A program made the translations under genes and the position numbers. Positions 9,301 to 18,634 of a stretch of 64,000 nucleotides of DNA are shown one piece after another (position 1 is the first letter of the stretch; every line of letters begins with the position of its first letter). The notes beneath the pieces were generated by a model. That model was not told the origin of the DNA. It did no database searches and saw only the letters and a program-made list of their open reading frames with translations. Origin of the DNA: Cellvibrionaceae bacterium 1162T.S.0a.05 (lineage in GTDB: Bacteria; Pseudomonadota; Gammaproteobacteria; Pseudomonadales; Cellvibrionaceae). Location: positions 1,405,501 to 1,469,500 of the forward strand of contig LANB01000001.1 of the NCBI GenBank assembly GCA_000964245.1, read 5' to 3'.

Positions 9301-12300
9301 CCTCATCAATCAACTCATCTTGCAACTCGCCTTGAAAGCTCGGCTCGCCCAATTCGAGTGTTTCATTTGCCGCATCTTCGAGAACAAAATCTTCATTTTG
9401 AATCGCTGCAAACTCGTCTTCTTCGGCTTGCTGTTCGACGGGCGCATCAAATTCCACTGCAGTTGATTCAATTGCAGGTTCTGCAAGCGGCAAGGCTTGT
9501 AAAGATGGAACAATATCCTCGGGCGGCGCCATGATATTTTGACCTGCTGCAACCGCATCGACCAAGTCAAGCAAGCTTTCGTGACCACGACCCAACAAAT
9601 TGAAAAAGGCATTGTCCGTCACCAATGCAGACGCCTGCGCCTTTTCATGTGTTTCGCGCAAGGCTTTAGCCAATTCCGCCATTTCAGGAAGCTTGGCTTT
9701 TTCTGCACCCACTTCCAGTAGAGAGAGTTCTTTAATCAATCCATGCAGATCAACAGCTTCAATACCTTGCTGTTCCCAGGTCGCCAATAATTTATCGGCA
9801 TCCAATAGCATTTTCATTTCTTCTGCCATAAAGATGGACAGAAGTTGTGGATCAACCTGGTTGTTGCCTTGCTTCTCTAGTTCGTGTAATCGAATGAGAT
9901 GACCAACAGATAACTCTCGCAATTCCGCCGATCGAGCAAGAAACTGTTCAAGCTTGGAGATATGAACCTCTTGCCTTGCTTCGATATGACCAAGGCCTTC
10001 ACGCGTGTAATCCACCGCATCCTTAAGTAGTTGAAGGATGTCTGCATTTATTGGAACTTGATAAGAAATTAATTCCTTGGCAAAGGTTTCCAAAGGCTCC
10101 ACCAAGTCTGCGATGGCTTTAATTTGTGCCATCTTTGCACTGCCTTTCAGCGTGTGCATCGCGCGTTGCAAATCATCACTTGGAGGCGAATAGATCGGCG
10201 CAGCATCTTCCATCTGCTCGATAAAATCCTGCATCACTTCAAGATGCGTTTCTGCTTCAGAAGAAAAGATATCCCACAAGACATGATCTTCGTTTTCTTC
10301 TTCGCTTTCATCAAGCGCTTCAACAACCGGAGTGGGCACGGCGACATCCGGTTGCTCGGCTTCATTAGCTTCTGCTGAGGGTGCTGCAAATTCTGGCAAG
10401 ACGGGCTCATCTTCCAATTCTGCAGGCACATTACCTTCACTCAGGGCGTTACCCCACGCCATGTATTGTTCAGTTAATTCCGGAAGGGGATTACTTTGAC
10501 GATTTTCAAATGCCGAAATTAATTGTGGCAGCACGTTTAAAACCAACATGATAAGGTGGCTATGTGCCGGTTGGGCAGACACAGTGCGATCAATCACGCG
10601 GTTCAACATATTTTCAACCGACCAGGCCAGCTCGCCAATATCATTGGCTTCAACCATACGGCCGCTGCCTTTCAACGTATGGAATGCCCGTCTTACAACA
10701 ACAAGTGAGTCGTTATCGTGCTGATCTGCTCTCCACTTCGGAAAATATTCTTCCAGGGTTTCACTGACTTCACCCGCTTCCTCGATAAAAATTTCAATAA
10801 TCTCATCGTCGATATCACTTTCATCTTCGTCGTCATCAACCGAGATTTTATCGAGAGAGATAATGGGTGCAGGTTTCTGTGGTGCAGCAGGTTTGTCTTC
10901 GGCAACCGCTTCTTGCTGGACCGTTTCCTGCGGCAGTTCTGCAGCCGGTTCTACAACCTCTTCCTGAGCTTGCGGATCATTAAACTCTGCTGTTATCGCT
11001 TCAACAGGCTCTTCATAGGTTGAAGGCTCAACCTCGACGTTTTGCCCGGCCTGCACAAAATCATCAGACGTTTCGGGAAGGGGAATATCGATATTCTCTT
11101 GCACTACCTCTGTACTCACCTCGGGCGAAGAGGAATACGCTGGGCTTTCCTGTGTTAACGACGTGTCTGCGGGCTCCTGAATATTGCTAACAGATGCCGG
11201 GGTTGTTGCAACCGCGTAGCCAAGCGCGCTAACACTTTCTTCTGCAACATCGAGAAGTGGCTCCAGATCTTCGTCAAGGTCTTCGATTAAACGCTCGAGA
11301 TAATATTCAACACTCGCGATTGCATCTGCCAAGGCATCAAGAGAAGACCACTCAGGGTGATCATCGCCAACCATCAAATTTTCTCGAATGTAGGCATTAC
11401 AGGCATCGAGAATTTTACCGGGCCTCGCGAGTGGCACCATATCAAGGCCGCCACGAATATCCGTCAGTAAGCTATCGATATTTTCAAGATGGCTTTTATT
11501 CCATTGCGAAGAAATATATTCAACAATTGCATCCTTCGCCTGTTCAAGACCACGCTGACACTCTTTCAAGACGGTCCGTTTTGCCTGATCAATTTCAACT
11601 GCGCGCTCATCAAGTGAATCGAGATCCTGATGACGGCCCGCCGCCTTGGCAATCGCAGACAAACGATTTTCAAATTCAATAACCTTGTTAGCGACTTCCA
11701 TTAATTGATAGCCGTCGAGGTCATTTTGATTACTGAGATCTTCCAGTACCTCAGCTTGCATTAGAACTTGTTTACGTAGATCGCCTATTCCGAGCACAGC
11801 CAGGGTGTCGGCAACACGTTTGATAACCGGTAAAACTTCTTTTAATTCAGTGGGCGCACTTTGGCCGGTAAGAGAAAGATCGAGAATATGTTTAATGGTG
11901 TTAATTTCATCTTGCAGAGCGACGACAACCGAGCGGATGGCATCCGGATCGGGCACTGCCATACCGCCTTTGTCTGCGCTTGCATCTACACCACCAATGA
12001 GTGCCTTACCGAGATTGTAACGCGCCTTAACGTTGAGGATTTTTTTGCTACTGCCTTTTGCGCGCGCGACATAGTACAAGAGGTTTTTAAGCAAACTTTC
12101 AGGCGGACGCATATCGAGTGCGCCCGGCGCTTTTTCACCGAGTATGCGTAATTCACGTGCGAGATAGCGAAGTAAGCCGCGCACTGCAACGCTGAGCTGA
12201 ATATTGTCTTCACGCAGCCCTTCAATCATCGCTGAGGCTGCTTCCCAAAGCGGATTGTTTGCTGTTCCACTGGTAATCAGCTGTAAACGGCCGAATACTT

Positions 12301-12886
12301 TTTCGATATATTCGAGGTTTTCCCGCGTTTTAATATCGCGCAATACACTGGCTGCGGAGAATTGGTACATTTCCCGCAGCTTTTTAAGTACTTCCTTCAG
12401 TTTTTCAGGATCGTGAGTGATCTGATGTTTTTGCCCTTGAATCGCACCCAGGGAACTCAGGTCTGGAGAAAATAAATTGGTTTCGCTGAGGTAGCTCTGT
12501 TTACGAACAGCCCGAAGGTCGTTTAGCAAAGGAAGAATCGCAGCAGGATTATCTTCCTTTTCGTTTTTTACACGCTCCAGATAAATGGGTAATTGCAGCA
12601 TCGAACGCATCAATACTTCGTGCGCTTCCGGGCCACTGGAGACGTTATTGTTTATCAGTGCTTGAGCAAGATGCTCCATTTCCTCGGCGAGCAAAGATGC
12701 GCCGTGAAATTCCACCATTTGCAAACTGCCATATACCTGGTGGATATGGGTGAGACAGAAGCGCATTTTTGTTGAGTCTTTTGGATCCTCAACAAAGGCT
12801 TCGAGCGCACTGCGGGCATCGTTCAGTGTTTCACTGATTTCTCCAATAACCCAATCCAGCGCGGCGAAATTAAGCTTGTCTCCCAT
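6344..12886 (-). CDS. chpA: ChpA, multi-HPt hybrid chemotaxis histidine kinase for twitching motility
   Basis: Giant CheA-type kinase of 2180 residues (Pseudomonas ChpA is about 2470). Phosphotransfer domains by eye: HPt with IHQVYGSLQMV near residue 49; one with Thr in place of His (LLTDIRGGLDMV, about 475); FHTLKGSGRM (736); MHTLKGSAKM (911); a weak one with LHGLIKEL (1048); LHTLKGGARL (1399). Acidic, proline/glutamate-rich linkers separate them. Then come the dimerisation helix ELVNLAGETSISRGRL (about 1570), the HATPase (LRNAVDHGIE about 1758; GRGVGMDVV about 1852), a CheW domain (about 1885-2035) and a C-terminal receiver with VMVVDDS and DLMLLDIEMP. It should receive signals from PilJ through PilI and phosphorylate PilG and PilH. 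The gene lies between pilK and chpB with short gaps. Confidence 0.95.
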   Translation of the reverse strand: MGDKLNFAALDWVIGEISETLNDARSALEAFVEDPKDSTKMRFCLTHIHQVYGSLQMVEFHGASLLAEEMEHLAQALINNNVSSGPEAHEVLMRSMLQLPIYLERVKNEKEDNPAAILPLLNDLRAVRKQSYLSETNLFSPDLSSLGAIQGQKHQITHDPEKLKEVLKKLREMYQFSAASVLRDIKTRENLEYIEKVFGRLQLITSGTANNPLWEAASAMIEGLREDNIQLSVAVRGLLRYLARELRILGEKAPGALDMRPPESLLKNLLYYVARAKGSSKKILNVKARYNLGKALIGGVDASADKGGMAVPDPDAIRSVVVALQDEINTIKHILDLSLTGQSAPTELKEVLPVIKRVADTLAVLGIGDLRKQVLMQAEVLEDLSNQNDLDGYQLMEVANKVIEFENRLSAIAKAAGRHQDLDSLDERAVEIDQAKRTVLKECQRGLEQAKDAIVEYISSQWNKSHLENIDSLLTDIRGGLDMVPLARPGKILDACNAYIRENLMVGDDHPEWSSLDALADAIASVEYYLERLIEDLDEDLEPLLDVAEESVSALGYAVATTPASVSNIQEPADTSLTQESPAYSSSPEVSTEVVQENIDIPLPETSDDFVQAGQNVEVEPSTYEEPVEAITAEFNDPQAQEEVVEPAAELPQETVQQEAVAEDKPAAPQKPAPIISLDKISVDDDEDESDIDDEIIEIFIEEAGEVSETLEEYFPKWRADQHDNDSLVVVRRAFHTLKGSGRMVEANDIGELAWSVENMLNRVIDRTVSAQPAHSHLIMLVLNVLPQLISAFENRQSNPLPELTEQYMAWGNALSEGNVPAELEDEPVLPEFAAPSAEANEAEQPDVAVPTPVVEALDESEEENEDHVLWDIFSSEAETHLEVMQDFIEQMEDAAPIYSPPSDDLQRAMHTLKGSAKMAQIKAIADLVEPLETFAKELISYQVPINADILQLLKDAVDYTREGLGHIEARQEVHISKLEQFLARSAELRELSVGHLIRLHELEKQGNNQVDPQLLSIFMAEEMKMLLDADKLLATWEQQGIEAVDLHGLIKELSLLEVGAEKAKLPEMAELAKALRETHEKAQASALVTDNAFFNLLGRGHESLLDLVDAVAAGQNIMAPPEDIVPSLQALPLAEPAIESTAVEFDAPVEQQAEEDEFAAIQNEDFVLEDAANETLELGEPSFQGELQDELIDEEEPASFESEDLTLIDEENIDENASLTLSDFASDQDSHQSLESVGFEPTEALIPEPSENSINVSENITDESSDEENITEFAHTDSSEEDEVPGAEAYSNTEDPQFVEPVLEEHIEVSQEEPDSSLEQSEQVGVDEPHDSTQTAAVATTGLLDTIDVNDEDFDEDILEVFLEEAEELIEELDEAVHAWENDWSNVDSVEAIKRALHTLKGGARLAGMNNLGELTHEYESYLIGVDISDVDGAFFNRIHSYQDRVLSGVRAIQAFMGSGAEIATADDSLTAEPQQAPDTIEYAPVDTPSDDVASEAQADEAPATETPASESKANVLPFAAKPKESDAAAPVETGNDGGGGFVMPTVSGNQATAQVAARKAGPQEVVKVSAELLEELVNLAGETSISRGRLEQQVSDFGVAIDEIDGTIERLQEQLRRLDIETQAQILFRQEQIEEAQKDFDPLEMDRYSALQQLSRSLIESASDLMDLKATLSDKVRDTETLLLQQARVNSTLQEGLMRSRMVPFSRLVPRLRRIVRQVAAELGKQVSFELDNVEGELDRSVLERMVAPLEHMLRNAVDHGIETPNDRIAAGKSESGRIVLTLGREGGDVILRLADDGRGIDLKRVREKAIERGLMSADAQLSDHDIMQFILHAGFSTAENVTQISGRGVGMDVVYAEIKQLGGSVSINSSWGKGTEFFVRLPFTVSVNRALMVEMSGDHYAVPLNSIEGIVRVSPFELEHYYSDPEARFEYAGERYEVRYLGTMLDASSRPRLEGKSLPIPVLLVRSAEHTMALQVDGLMGSREIVVKSLGQQFSTVQGLSGATVMGDGSVVIILDPHALVRKEMALLSAQHTLLEASDEDIQSADSAKEVKITTVMVVDDSVTVRKVTTRFLEREGFEVITAKDGVHALEVLQDTIPDLMLLDIEMPRMDGFEVAKNVRTTSRWKNIPIIMITSRTGDKHREHALSLGVNKYLGKPYQEDVLLESINELLAESKNA

Positions 12887-12903
12887 TCTGGAGTCCCGTT
12901 TTA

Positions 12904-13752
12904 TCAGTTTCTTATGTATGCCTGAACATCATCTGCTGCGATACGTGTCATATCGCGATGTGTCCAGTCAACAACTTCGCCCAGGCCAATTACTAAAATA
13001 CCGCCCGGCTTCAGGCGTTCGACAAAGGCGTTTAAAATTTCGTGGCGCAACCAACGACGGAAATAAATCAGCATGTTCTGACAAAAAATCACATCCAGAT
13101 TAATGGAAGGCAACTCACTTATGTTTAGAACATTTGCGTGGTTAAAGCAGACTTTTTCTTTTATTTCCGGCGATATTTTGTAGCGACCGTTTTCCTGCTC
13201 AGTGAAATAATTCTCGCGGTAATGTTGATCAACCAATTCGACTTTTCGCTGTGGATACAAACCGGTTTTAGCAATTGTCAGCGCTGCTCGGCTGATATCA
13301 CTGGCAATAATGCCGAAGTAGGGCGTTTGTTGAGCTTCAGTAAAAGCTTCCTTCATGACCATGGCGAGCGAATACGGCTCTTCACCCGAAGAGCAACCCA
13401 CACTCCAAAGATCAAAGGTCGCGCTTAATTTGTTCGCTTGTAACTGTTCACTGAGGTAATTCTTGACGAATTCAATAGAAGGGCGATGACGGAAAAAACT
13501 GGTTTCCTTAACAACCAGGCGATCGATAAGGACGGACCATTCAACCTTTCCCGACACACCATCGACAATGCGATTGTAGTACTGCGTGTAATCGTTGTGG
13601 CCGAGTTCACGCATGCGCATACTCACCTGGGTCTGCAGGAAGACTCGCTGTTGGTCGCTCAAACAAATTCCTGCTCGCTCCTCAAGCAGTTTGCTCCATT
13701 GGTCAAACTGCTTGTCGGTGAGGTCCGGCGCTGCCTGTAAAGACCAGATCAT
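12904..13752 (-). CDS. pilK: PilK, CheR-type chemoreceptor methyltransferase
   Basis: SAM-dependent methyltransferase of 282 residues that would methylate glutamates on PilJ. The N-terminal CheR helical domain is followed by VKETSFFRHRPSIEF (about 84-98), the CheR signature, then the SAM-binding LWSVGCSSGEEPYSLAMV (about 118-135) and NVLNIS. ATG 13750-13752. It sits 20 bases downstream of pilJ and 17 upstream of chpA, in the conserved order pilJ-pilK-chpA. Confidence 0.92.
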   Translation of the reverse strand: MIWSLQAAPDLTDKQFDQWSKLLEERAGICLSDQQRVFLQTQVSMRMRELGHNDYTQYYNRIVDGVSGKVEWSVLIDRLVVKETSFFRHRPSIEFVKNYLSEQLQANKLSATFDLWSVGCSSGEEPYSLAMVMKEAFTEAQQTPYFGIIASDISRAALTIAKTGLYPQRKVELVDQHYRENYFTEQENGRYKISPEIKEKVCFNHANVLNISELPSINLDVIFCQNMLIYFRRWLRHEILNAFVERLKPGGILVIGLGEVVDWTHRDMTRIAADDVQAYIRN

Positions 13753-13772
13753 AAGACTCTACTCTTTTTATT

Positions 13773-15965
13773 TTATGCGCGTGCTTCGGCGGATTGCTCA
13801 TCGTCCAGTGTAGGAATGAAGTCGTCATCAACATCGACGGCATCTTCCAAAGACAGGTCCATCACATCTTCTTCTTCGTCATCGGGGATAGCAAATTCAG
13901 TATCCGCTTCTGCATAGGCATCTTCTTCGTAGGCGTCTTCACCCATTTCGTCAGGCAGTTTGAAACCTGTTACCGAGTTACGCAGATCGATTGCCATGCT
14001 AGCCAGATTACCAATCGCCTTCGCCGTTGCATTCGTACCGGCAGAGGTTTGCGAGGTAATTTCCTGAATAACGTTCATCGTGTTGGAGATGTGACCCGCA
14101 GAGGAGGCCTGTTGTCTCGCTGCGTTCGAAATGTTTTGAATCAATTCCGCAAGGTTGGCCGATACCGTTTCGATTTCTTCCAGTGCCACACCCGCATCCT
14201 GTGCAAGGCGAGCTCCTCGTACCACCTCAGCAGTGGTTTGTTCCATCGAGATTACCGCTTCGTTGGTATCGTTCTGAATCGTTTTAACCAGCGCCTCAAT
14301 CTGCTTTGTTGCTGTTGCAGAACGTTCCGCAAGACGCTGTACCTCATCCGCTACCACCGCGAAGCCTCGACCTGCATCACCCGCCATCGATGCCTGAATT
14401 GCCGCGTTAAGTGCGAGGATGTTTGTTTGGTCGGCAATGTCGTTAATCAAGCTAACGATGTCACCAATCTCCTGGGAAGATTCACCCAGTCGTTTAATCC
14501 GTTTTGAGGTGTCCTGAATCTGTTCACGAATCGTATCCATACCGTTGATGGTGTTTTGTACCACCTTCGCGCCATTGTTCGCGATCGATACCGATCGCTC
14601 CGCAACGCCCGCTGACTCAGCGGCGTTCGCACTTACCTGGTCAATCGTGACCGCCATTTCATTTACCGCAGCAGATGCTCCAGCAATTTCCTGCGCCTGG
14701 TGCTCAGAGGCTTCGGCGAGGTGTAGCGCGGTTTGCTGCGTATCGGCCGATGCCGCCGCAACCCGTTCCGATGTTTCGTTAATGCGCGAAACCAGAACCC
14801 GCAGTTGGTCAATCGTGTAGTTAATCGAGTCCGCAATCGCACCCGTGAAATCCTCGGTTACCGTTGCGGTAGTTGTTAAGTCACCGTCTGCGAGGTCAGC
14901 AAGTTCGTCCAGCAGTCGCAAAATTGCGTTCTGGTTTCGTTCGTTGGTTTCACCGGTTTCGCGTGCGCGACGGTTAGTCGTTTGGTTAATCTGCCAGCCA
15001 ATCAGGAAGAGCACCAACAGTGCAAGACCGCCAACAAAATACAATAAGGTGTTGTTAATGCGACGACTGCCAGGCAAGCCTTCAATACCGTCACTCAAGC
15101 GACCTAACGCTTCAAGCAGGTTTGGAATGTCGTTAAGAACGGAGTCCGTTGCTTGACGTGCAGCAGACAGCGCTGGTTGCGCATCATAAATTTCACGAAT
15201 GGAGTTATTGACCAATTCAAAACTTTCAACAATCTCGTCCAAACTCTGAATTGCATCCGAATCAGTAATTGCATTAATGCTCATTGTGGGATCACCCACT
15301 TTCAAACCCGCAAGTACTTTACCGAAGAGGCTTGCATCAAGGTTAAACTGGTCAGCCGCTTTATCCGCGTCTTCACCACCAACAAGCATTTTTTCCAGGT
15401 TTCTCGCAATACGCTCAGCACGCCAGCTTTGCGTTTGCGCCACCGAGACCTGGTCAGCCGGTGCTTCGTTTTCCAGAAGAATATCAACAATATTTCTGTG
15501 TTCTGCCTGCAGCTCGGGAATCGATTCACTCAGCGTATTTGCCACCTGGTGAATAAAGATAATGGTTTCGCGGTTTTCAATAATTCCTTTTTCAGATGAT
15601 TCCTTGATGCGTAACCAAACATTATCGAAGTCATTAATTTGTTGCAGCAGCGCATAACGTGTTTGTTCATCCGCTGTTCTGAGTTGACCCCAGGTGCGCT
15701 CCATTTCGCCAATCACAGACTCCAATTCGCTAAACGCTCCCGGATTACCCGAAGTTGCGTCCCGCGCCAGAGGCGTGATTCGGTAGGACGATGCCCTAAG
15801 CTCACTGGCTAATTGCAATGCACGTTGGTCTTTTTGTGCATCTGCCAGTAATTTATAAATGATTACGCCAACCAAACAGAAACACGCGACTAACACCGCG
15901 ATCAATAAGGCCATGTAGGGACTGGTTTTCGCTCGCGCCAGCAAGCCTTTTGAATCACCTTTCAT
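13773..15965 (-). CDS. pilJ: PilJ, methyl-accepting chemoreceptor of the type IV pilus system
   Basis: MCP of 730 residues. One transmembrane helix follows a basic N-terminus (about 17-40) and a second lies near 310-330 (LLYFVGGLALLVLFLIGW). The periplasmic segment between them is the PilJ-type helical sensor. Beyond a HAMP-like linker is the signalling domain with DQTNILALNAAIQASMAG and GFAVVADEVQRLAE, the MCP hairpin tip region, though with the Pil-specific variation QAS for EAA. The acidic C-terminus has no NWETF tether. ATG 15963-15965 (MKGDSKG) is chosen over an ATG eleven codons earlier because GGGAG lies eight bases upstream. Confidence 0.93.
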   Translation of the reverse strand: MKGDSKGLLARAKTSPYMALLIAVLVACFCLVGVIIYKLLADAQKDQRALQLASELRASSYRITPLARDATSGNPGAFSELESVIGEMERTWGQLRTADEQTRYALLQQINDFDNVWLRIKESSEKGIIENRETIIFIHQVANTLSESIPELQAEHRNIVDILLENEAPADQVSVAQTQSWRAERIARNLEKMLVGGEDADKAADQFNLDASLFGKVLAGLKVGDPTMSINAITDSDAIQSLDEIVESFELVNNSIREIYDAQPALSAARQATDSVLNDIPNLLEALGRLSDGIEGLPGSRRINNTLLYFVGGLALLVLFLIGWQINQTTNRRARETGETNERNQNAILRLLDELADLADGDLTTTATVTEDFTGAIADSINYTIDQLRVLVSRINETSERVAAASADTQQTALHLAEASEHQAQEIAGASAAVNEMAVTIDQVSANAAESAGVAERSVSIANNGAKVVQNTINGMDTIREQIQDTSKRIKRLGESSQEIGDIVSLINDIADQTNILALNAAIQASMAGDAGRGFAVVADEVQRLAERSATATKQIEALVKTIQNDTNEAVISMEQTTAEVVRGARLAQDAGVALEEIETVSANLAELIQNISNAARQQASSAGHISNTMNVIQEITSQTSAGTNATAKAIGNLASMAIDLRNSVTGFKLPDEMGEDAYEEDAYAEADTEFAIPDDEEEDVMDLSLEDAVDVDDDFIPTLDDEQSAEARA

Positions 15966-16020
15966 ACCACGCTCCCAAGCGATTGTATGTTTAAACAATA
16001 AAATGAATTACCCACCGCGC

Positions 16021-16563
16021 TTACACCATCGCAGCATTTAAAAAACGAGGATCTTCCGCAAGAGTAGCCAAATTAAATACCGACCACATTTCGCCGCGTG
16101 AATCCTGATACGCACCTTTTACAAAAGGTTTTATTTCGTCCTTGATCTCTGTTCCTGTCGCATCAAAACGGTCTGCAGAAAAGTGCTGCATACCGAATGC
16201 ACGATCAACCACAATACCGCTGTATAAATTTTCTGTTTCCAACACCAGTACGCGGTGATTTTTTTTCTGTCCGCTGATACTGCCGCCGAAAAATGCGGGC
16301 AAGTCAAATAGGGGAAGTAGACGCCCACGCACGTTTGAAAGGCCAAGCACCCAGGGCTGTACACCCGGCAACTTGGTGGAAGTTGGCACTTCCATTAATT
16401 CTGCCATTTGCCCCATTGGGGTCACGAAACGGCTGCCTAAAAATGAAAACCCTACGCCACTCCAACGCGGAACGACATCCACCTGGGCCGGCAAACCCTT
16501 GGCTGAACGCCGGCTCAGGGCAGCAAGACTGGTGAGCGCTTTAAAGGCGGAATGCTCACTCAT
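16021..16563 (-). CDS. pilI: PilI, CheW-like adaptor
   Basis: CheW-domain protein of 180 residues that should link PilJ to ChpA. Conserved features are SFLGSRFVTPMGQMAELMEV (about 39-58), PWVLGLSNVRGRLLPLFDLP (about 71-90) and GIVVDRAFGM. It sits between pilH and pilJ, 16 bases from pilH, in the canonical order pilG-pilH-pilI-pilJ. Confidence 0.92.
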   Translation of the reverse strand: MSEHSAFKALTSLAALSRRSAKGLPAQVDVVPRWSGVGFSFLGSRFVTPMGQMAELMEVPTSTKLPGVQPWVLGLSNVRGRLLPLFDLPAFFGGSISGQKKNHRVLVLETENLYSGIVVDRAFGMQHFSADRFDATGTEIKDEIKPFVKGAYQDSRGEMWSVFNLATLAEDPRFLNAAMV

Positions 16564-16579
16564 GCTTTAACGGCGCGGA

Positions 16580-16942
16580 TTAAGCGCCGACCTGCTGCAT
16601 AGTGGTCATCAATTCCTTTTCGTCGATGGGCTTGGTCAGGTAGGCTTTCGCACCTTGACGCATACCCCATACACGATCGGTTTCCTGATCCTTGGTGGTC
16701 ACAATAATGACGGGAATGTGTGAAGTTTCAGGCGCTTTACTCAATTGGCGAGTTGCCTGAAAACCGTTGAGACCCGGCATAACAATGTCCATTAAAACCA
16801 GGTCGGGCAATTCTGCTTTTGCTGTGGCCACACCTTCCTCTCCGTTCCCTGCGGTAATGACAGTGTGTCCATTTTTTTCCAACATCCCCGTTAACTTGTA
16901 TGTTTCTGTTGGGGAGTCATCAACAATCAAAATTTTTGCCAT
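16580..16942 (-). CDS. pilH: PilH, single-domain response regulator
   Basis: Receiver-only protein of 120 residues. KILIVDDSPTETYKL supplies the acidic pocket; the phosphoacceptor Asp is in DLVLMDIVMPGLNGFQ; the conserved Lys is in AYLTKPID. In Pseudomonas PilH works with PilG downstream of ChpA, favouring retraction through PilT. Here it follows pilG after 51 bases, as in that cluster. Confidence 0.93.
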   Translation of the reverse strand: MAKILIVDDSPTETYKLTGMLEKNGHTVITAGNGEEGVATAKAELPDLVLMDIVMPGLNGFQATRQLSKAPETSHIPVIIVTTKDQETDRVWGMRQGAKAYLTKPIDEKELMTTMQQVGA

Positions 16943-16993
16943 ATTGCCTCCAGAATCGAGCCGGGATTGCTCTTTTCTTTTTTATCAAAGTTT

Positions 16994-17389
16994 TTAACTT
17001 GCACGTGCGACATTGACATGAGCTTCAATGGCACCAATTAATTCACCTTTGCTGAAAGGTTTTGTTAAATACTGATCGGAACCTACAATGCGGCCTTTGG
17101 CCTTATCAAATAACCCGTCTTTACTCGAAAGCATAATCACGGGCGTTGATTTAAATTCGCTGTTATTTTTGATCAATGCACAGGTTTGATAACCATCCAA
17201 ACGCGGCATCATGATGTCCACAAATATGATGTCTGGACGCGTATCAGCAATTTTTGCCAGAGCGTCAAAGCCATCCGTTGCGGTGACAACAGTACAACCT
17301 ACTTTCTTCAAAAGCGTTTCTGCCGTGCGACGAATCGTCTTGCTATCGTCTATCACCATCACTTTCAGGTGCTCGAGATTTGTGTCCAT
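16994..17389 (-). CDS. pilG: PilG, single-domain response regulator
   Basis: Receiver-only protein of 131 residues and first gene of the chemosensory cluster. The pocket is KVMVIDDSKTIRRTAE, the phosphoacceptor is in DIIFVDIMMPRLDGYQ, and the Lys is in QYLTKPFSKGE. PilG promotes pilus extension and cAMP signalling in Pseudomonas. The 270-base interval to the gshB start is a divergent control region that holds a cgaaat-N5-atttcg inverted repeat at about 17431-17447; I could not assign a convincing -35/-10 pair. Confidence 0.93.
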   Translation of the reverse strand: MDTNLEHLKVMVIDDSKTIRRTAETLLKKVGCTVVTATDGFDALAKIADTRPDIIFVDIMMPRLDGYQTCALIKNNSEFKSTPVIMLSSKDGLFDKAKGRIVGSDQYLTKPFSKGELIGAIEAHVNVARAS

Positions 17390-17659
17390 AAATTGACCTT
17401 ACGTCTTATTCTGGATTAACCCGAAATCGTCAATTTCGCTGCCGACCCTTCGGGCTCGATTTTTAGAGTATAAAATAGGGCTAAACTTTTAACATAGTTT
17501 TGCACTTTAATCTATAAGCGCTTGAAAAAAAAAGAATTCCAGGATTTTGAAGCTGTCTCACTTTTAATCAAATCTGACTCTTTTCAAGCAAACAATACTC
17601 TTTATAATCGACCACGATTCGGCATTTCGCCAACTAAAATACCTAAATTGGAGTCCAAA

Positions 17660-18634
17660 TTGAGCACTAATCTGACAGTCGGCGTTGTGATGGACCCGAT
17701 CGGTGGCATTCAATACCACAAAGATACAACGCTGGCCTTGCTTCTCGCCGCCCAGGAGCGCGGTCATACGCTGTTTTACATGGAGATGAACGATCTCAGC
17801 CTGAAGCAAGGCGAAGCCTACGGTTCATGCCGCACATTGAAAGTGAGTGCTAACCCACAGGGTTGGTTTGAGTTCGGCGACAGCGAGAGTAAAGCCCTCG
17901 CTGAACTCGATGTGATTTTGATGCGCAAGGACCCGCCTTTCGACAACCAATACATCTACGCGACTTATATTCTCGAGCGCGCAGAAGCCGCTGGTTGTTT
18001 AGTGGTCAACAAGCCGCAAAGTTTGCGCGACTGTAATGAAAAAGTGTTTGCGACGGCCTTCCCACAATGTTGCCCACCCGTTTTGGTCAGCCGCGATGCC
18101 GCTGAATTACGTGCCTTTCATCAAGAACATAAAGACATTATTTTTAAACCTCTCGATGGCATGGGAGGCGCCAGTATTTTTCGCTGCAAGGAAGATGACC
18201 CCAACGTCAGTGTGATTCTGGAAACGCTCACTGAACATGGTCAAAGTTTCATCATGGCGCAGCAATTTATTCCCGACATCAGCAACGGTGACAAACGTGT
18301 TTTAGTCGTTAACGGCGAAGCCATTCCCTATTGTTTAGCGCGCATTCCTGCCAAAGGAGAAACGCGCGGTAATCTGGCGGCAGGTGGCAAGGGTGTGGCT
18401 CAGCCATTGAGCGAACGTGATCGTTGGATTGTCAGCCAGGTTGCGCCAAGTTTGAAAGAAAAAGGATTATTGTTTGTCGGCCTCGATATTATTGGCGACT
18501 ATTTGACCGAAGTGAACGTCACCAGCCCAACCTGTGTGCGCGAAATCGATAAAGCTTACGACACTGCGATCGGTGAAAAATTAATACTCGCCATTGAGAA
18601 GCTGGTTGTGGAAAAGCAGGAGTCGCAGGCTTGA
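17660..18634 (+). CDS. gshB: GshB, glutathione synthetase
   Basis: ATP-grasp ligase of 324 residues joining gamma-glutamylcysteine and glycine. Family motifs: VGVVMDPIGGIQYHKDTTLA near the N-terminus, KPLDGMGGASIFRC (ATP-grasp loop), RIPAKGETRGNLAAGG, and the metal site TEVNVTSPTCVREID. The best start is TTG at 17660-17662, with GGAG six bases upstream (LSTNLTVGVVMD), giving the length of the E. coli enzyme (316). An earlier in-frame TTG at 17522 would add 46 residues without similarity. It overlaps the TonB-like gene by four bases. Confidence 0.93.
   Translation: MSTNLTVGVVMDPIGGIQYHKDTTLALLLAAQERGHTLFYMEMNDLSLKQGEAYGSCRTLKVSANPQGWFEFGDSESKALAELDVILMRKDPPFDNQYIYATYILERAEAAGCLVVNKPQSLRDCNEKVFATAFPQCCPPVLVSRDAAELRAFHQEHKDIIFKPLDGMGGASIFRCKEDDPNVSVILETLTEHGQSFIMAQQFIPDISNGDKRVLVVNGEAIPYCLARIPAKGETRGNLAAGGKGVAQPLSERDRWIVSQVAPSLKEKGLLFVGLDIIGDYLTEVNVTSPTCVREIDKAYDTAIGEKLILAIEKLVVEKQESQA

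Noticed and set aside
13794-14507. 237-codon plus-strand frame opposite pilJ
   Set aside because: Composition (many Arg, Cys, Phe, His) is typical of an antisense shadow, and pilJ is unambiguous on the minus strand.
17522-17659. 46-residue N-terminal extension of gshB
   Set aside because: Rich in Lys and Ser with no family similarity; the TTG at 17660 has GGAG at proper spacing and fits the enzyme length.
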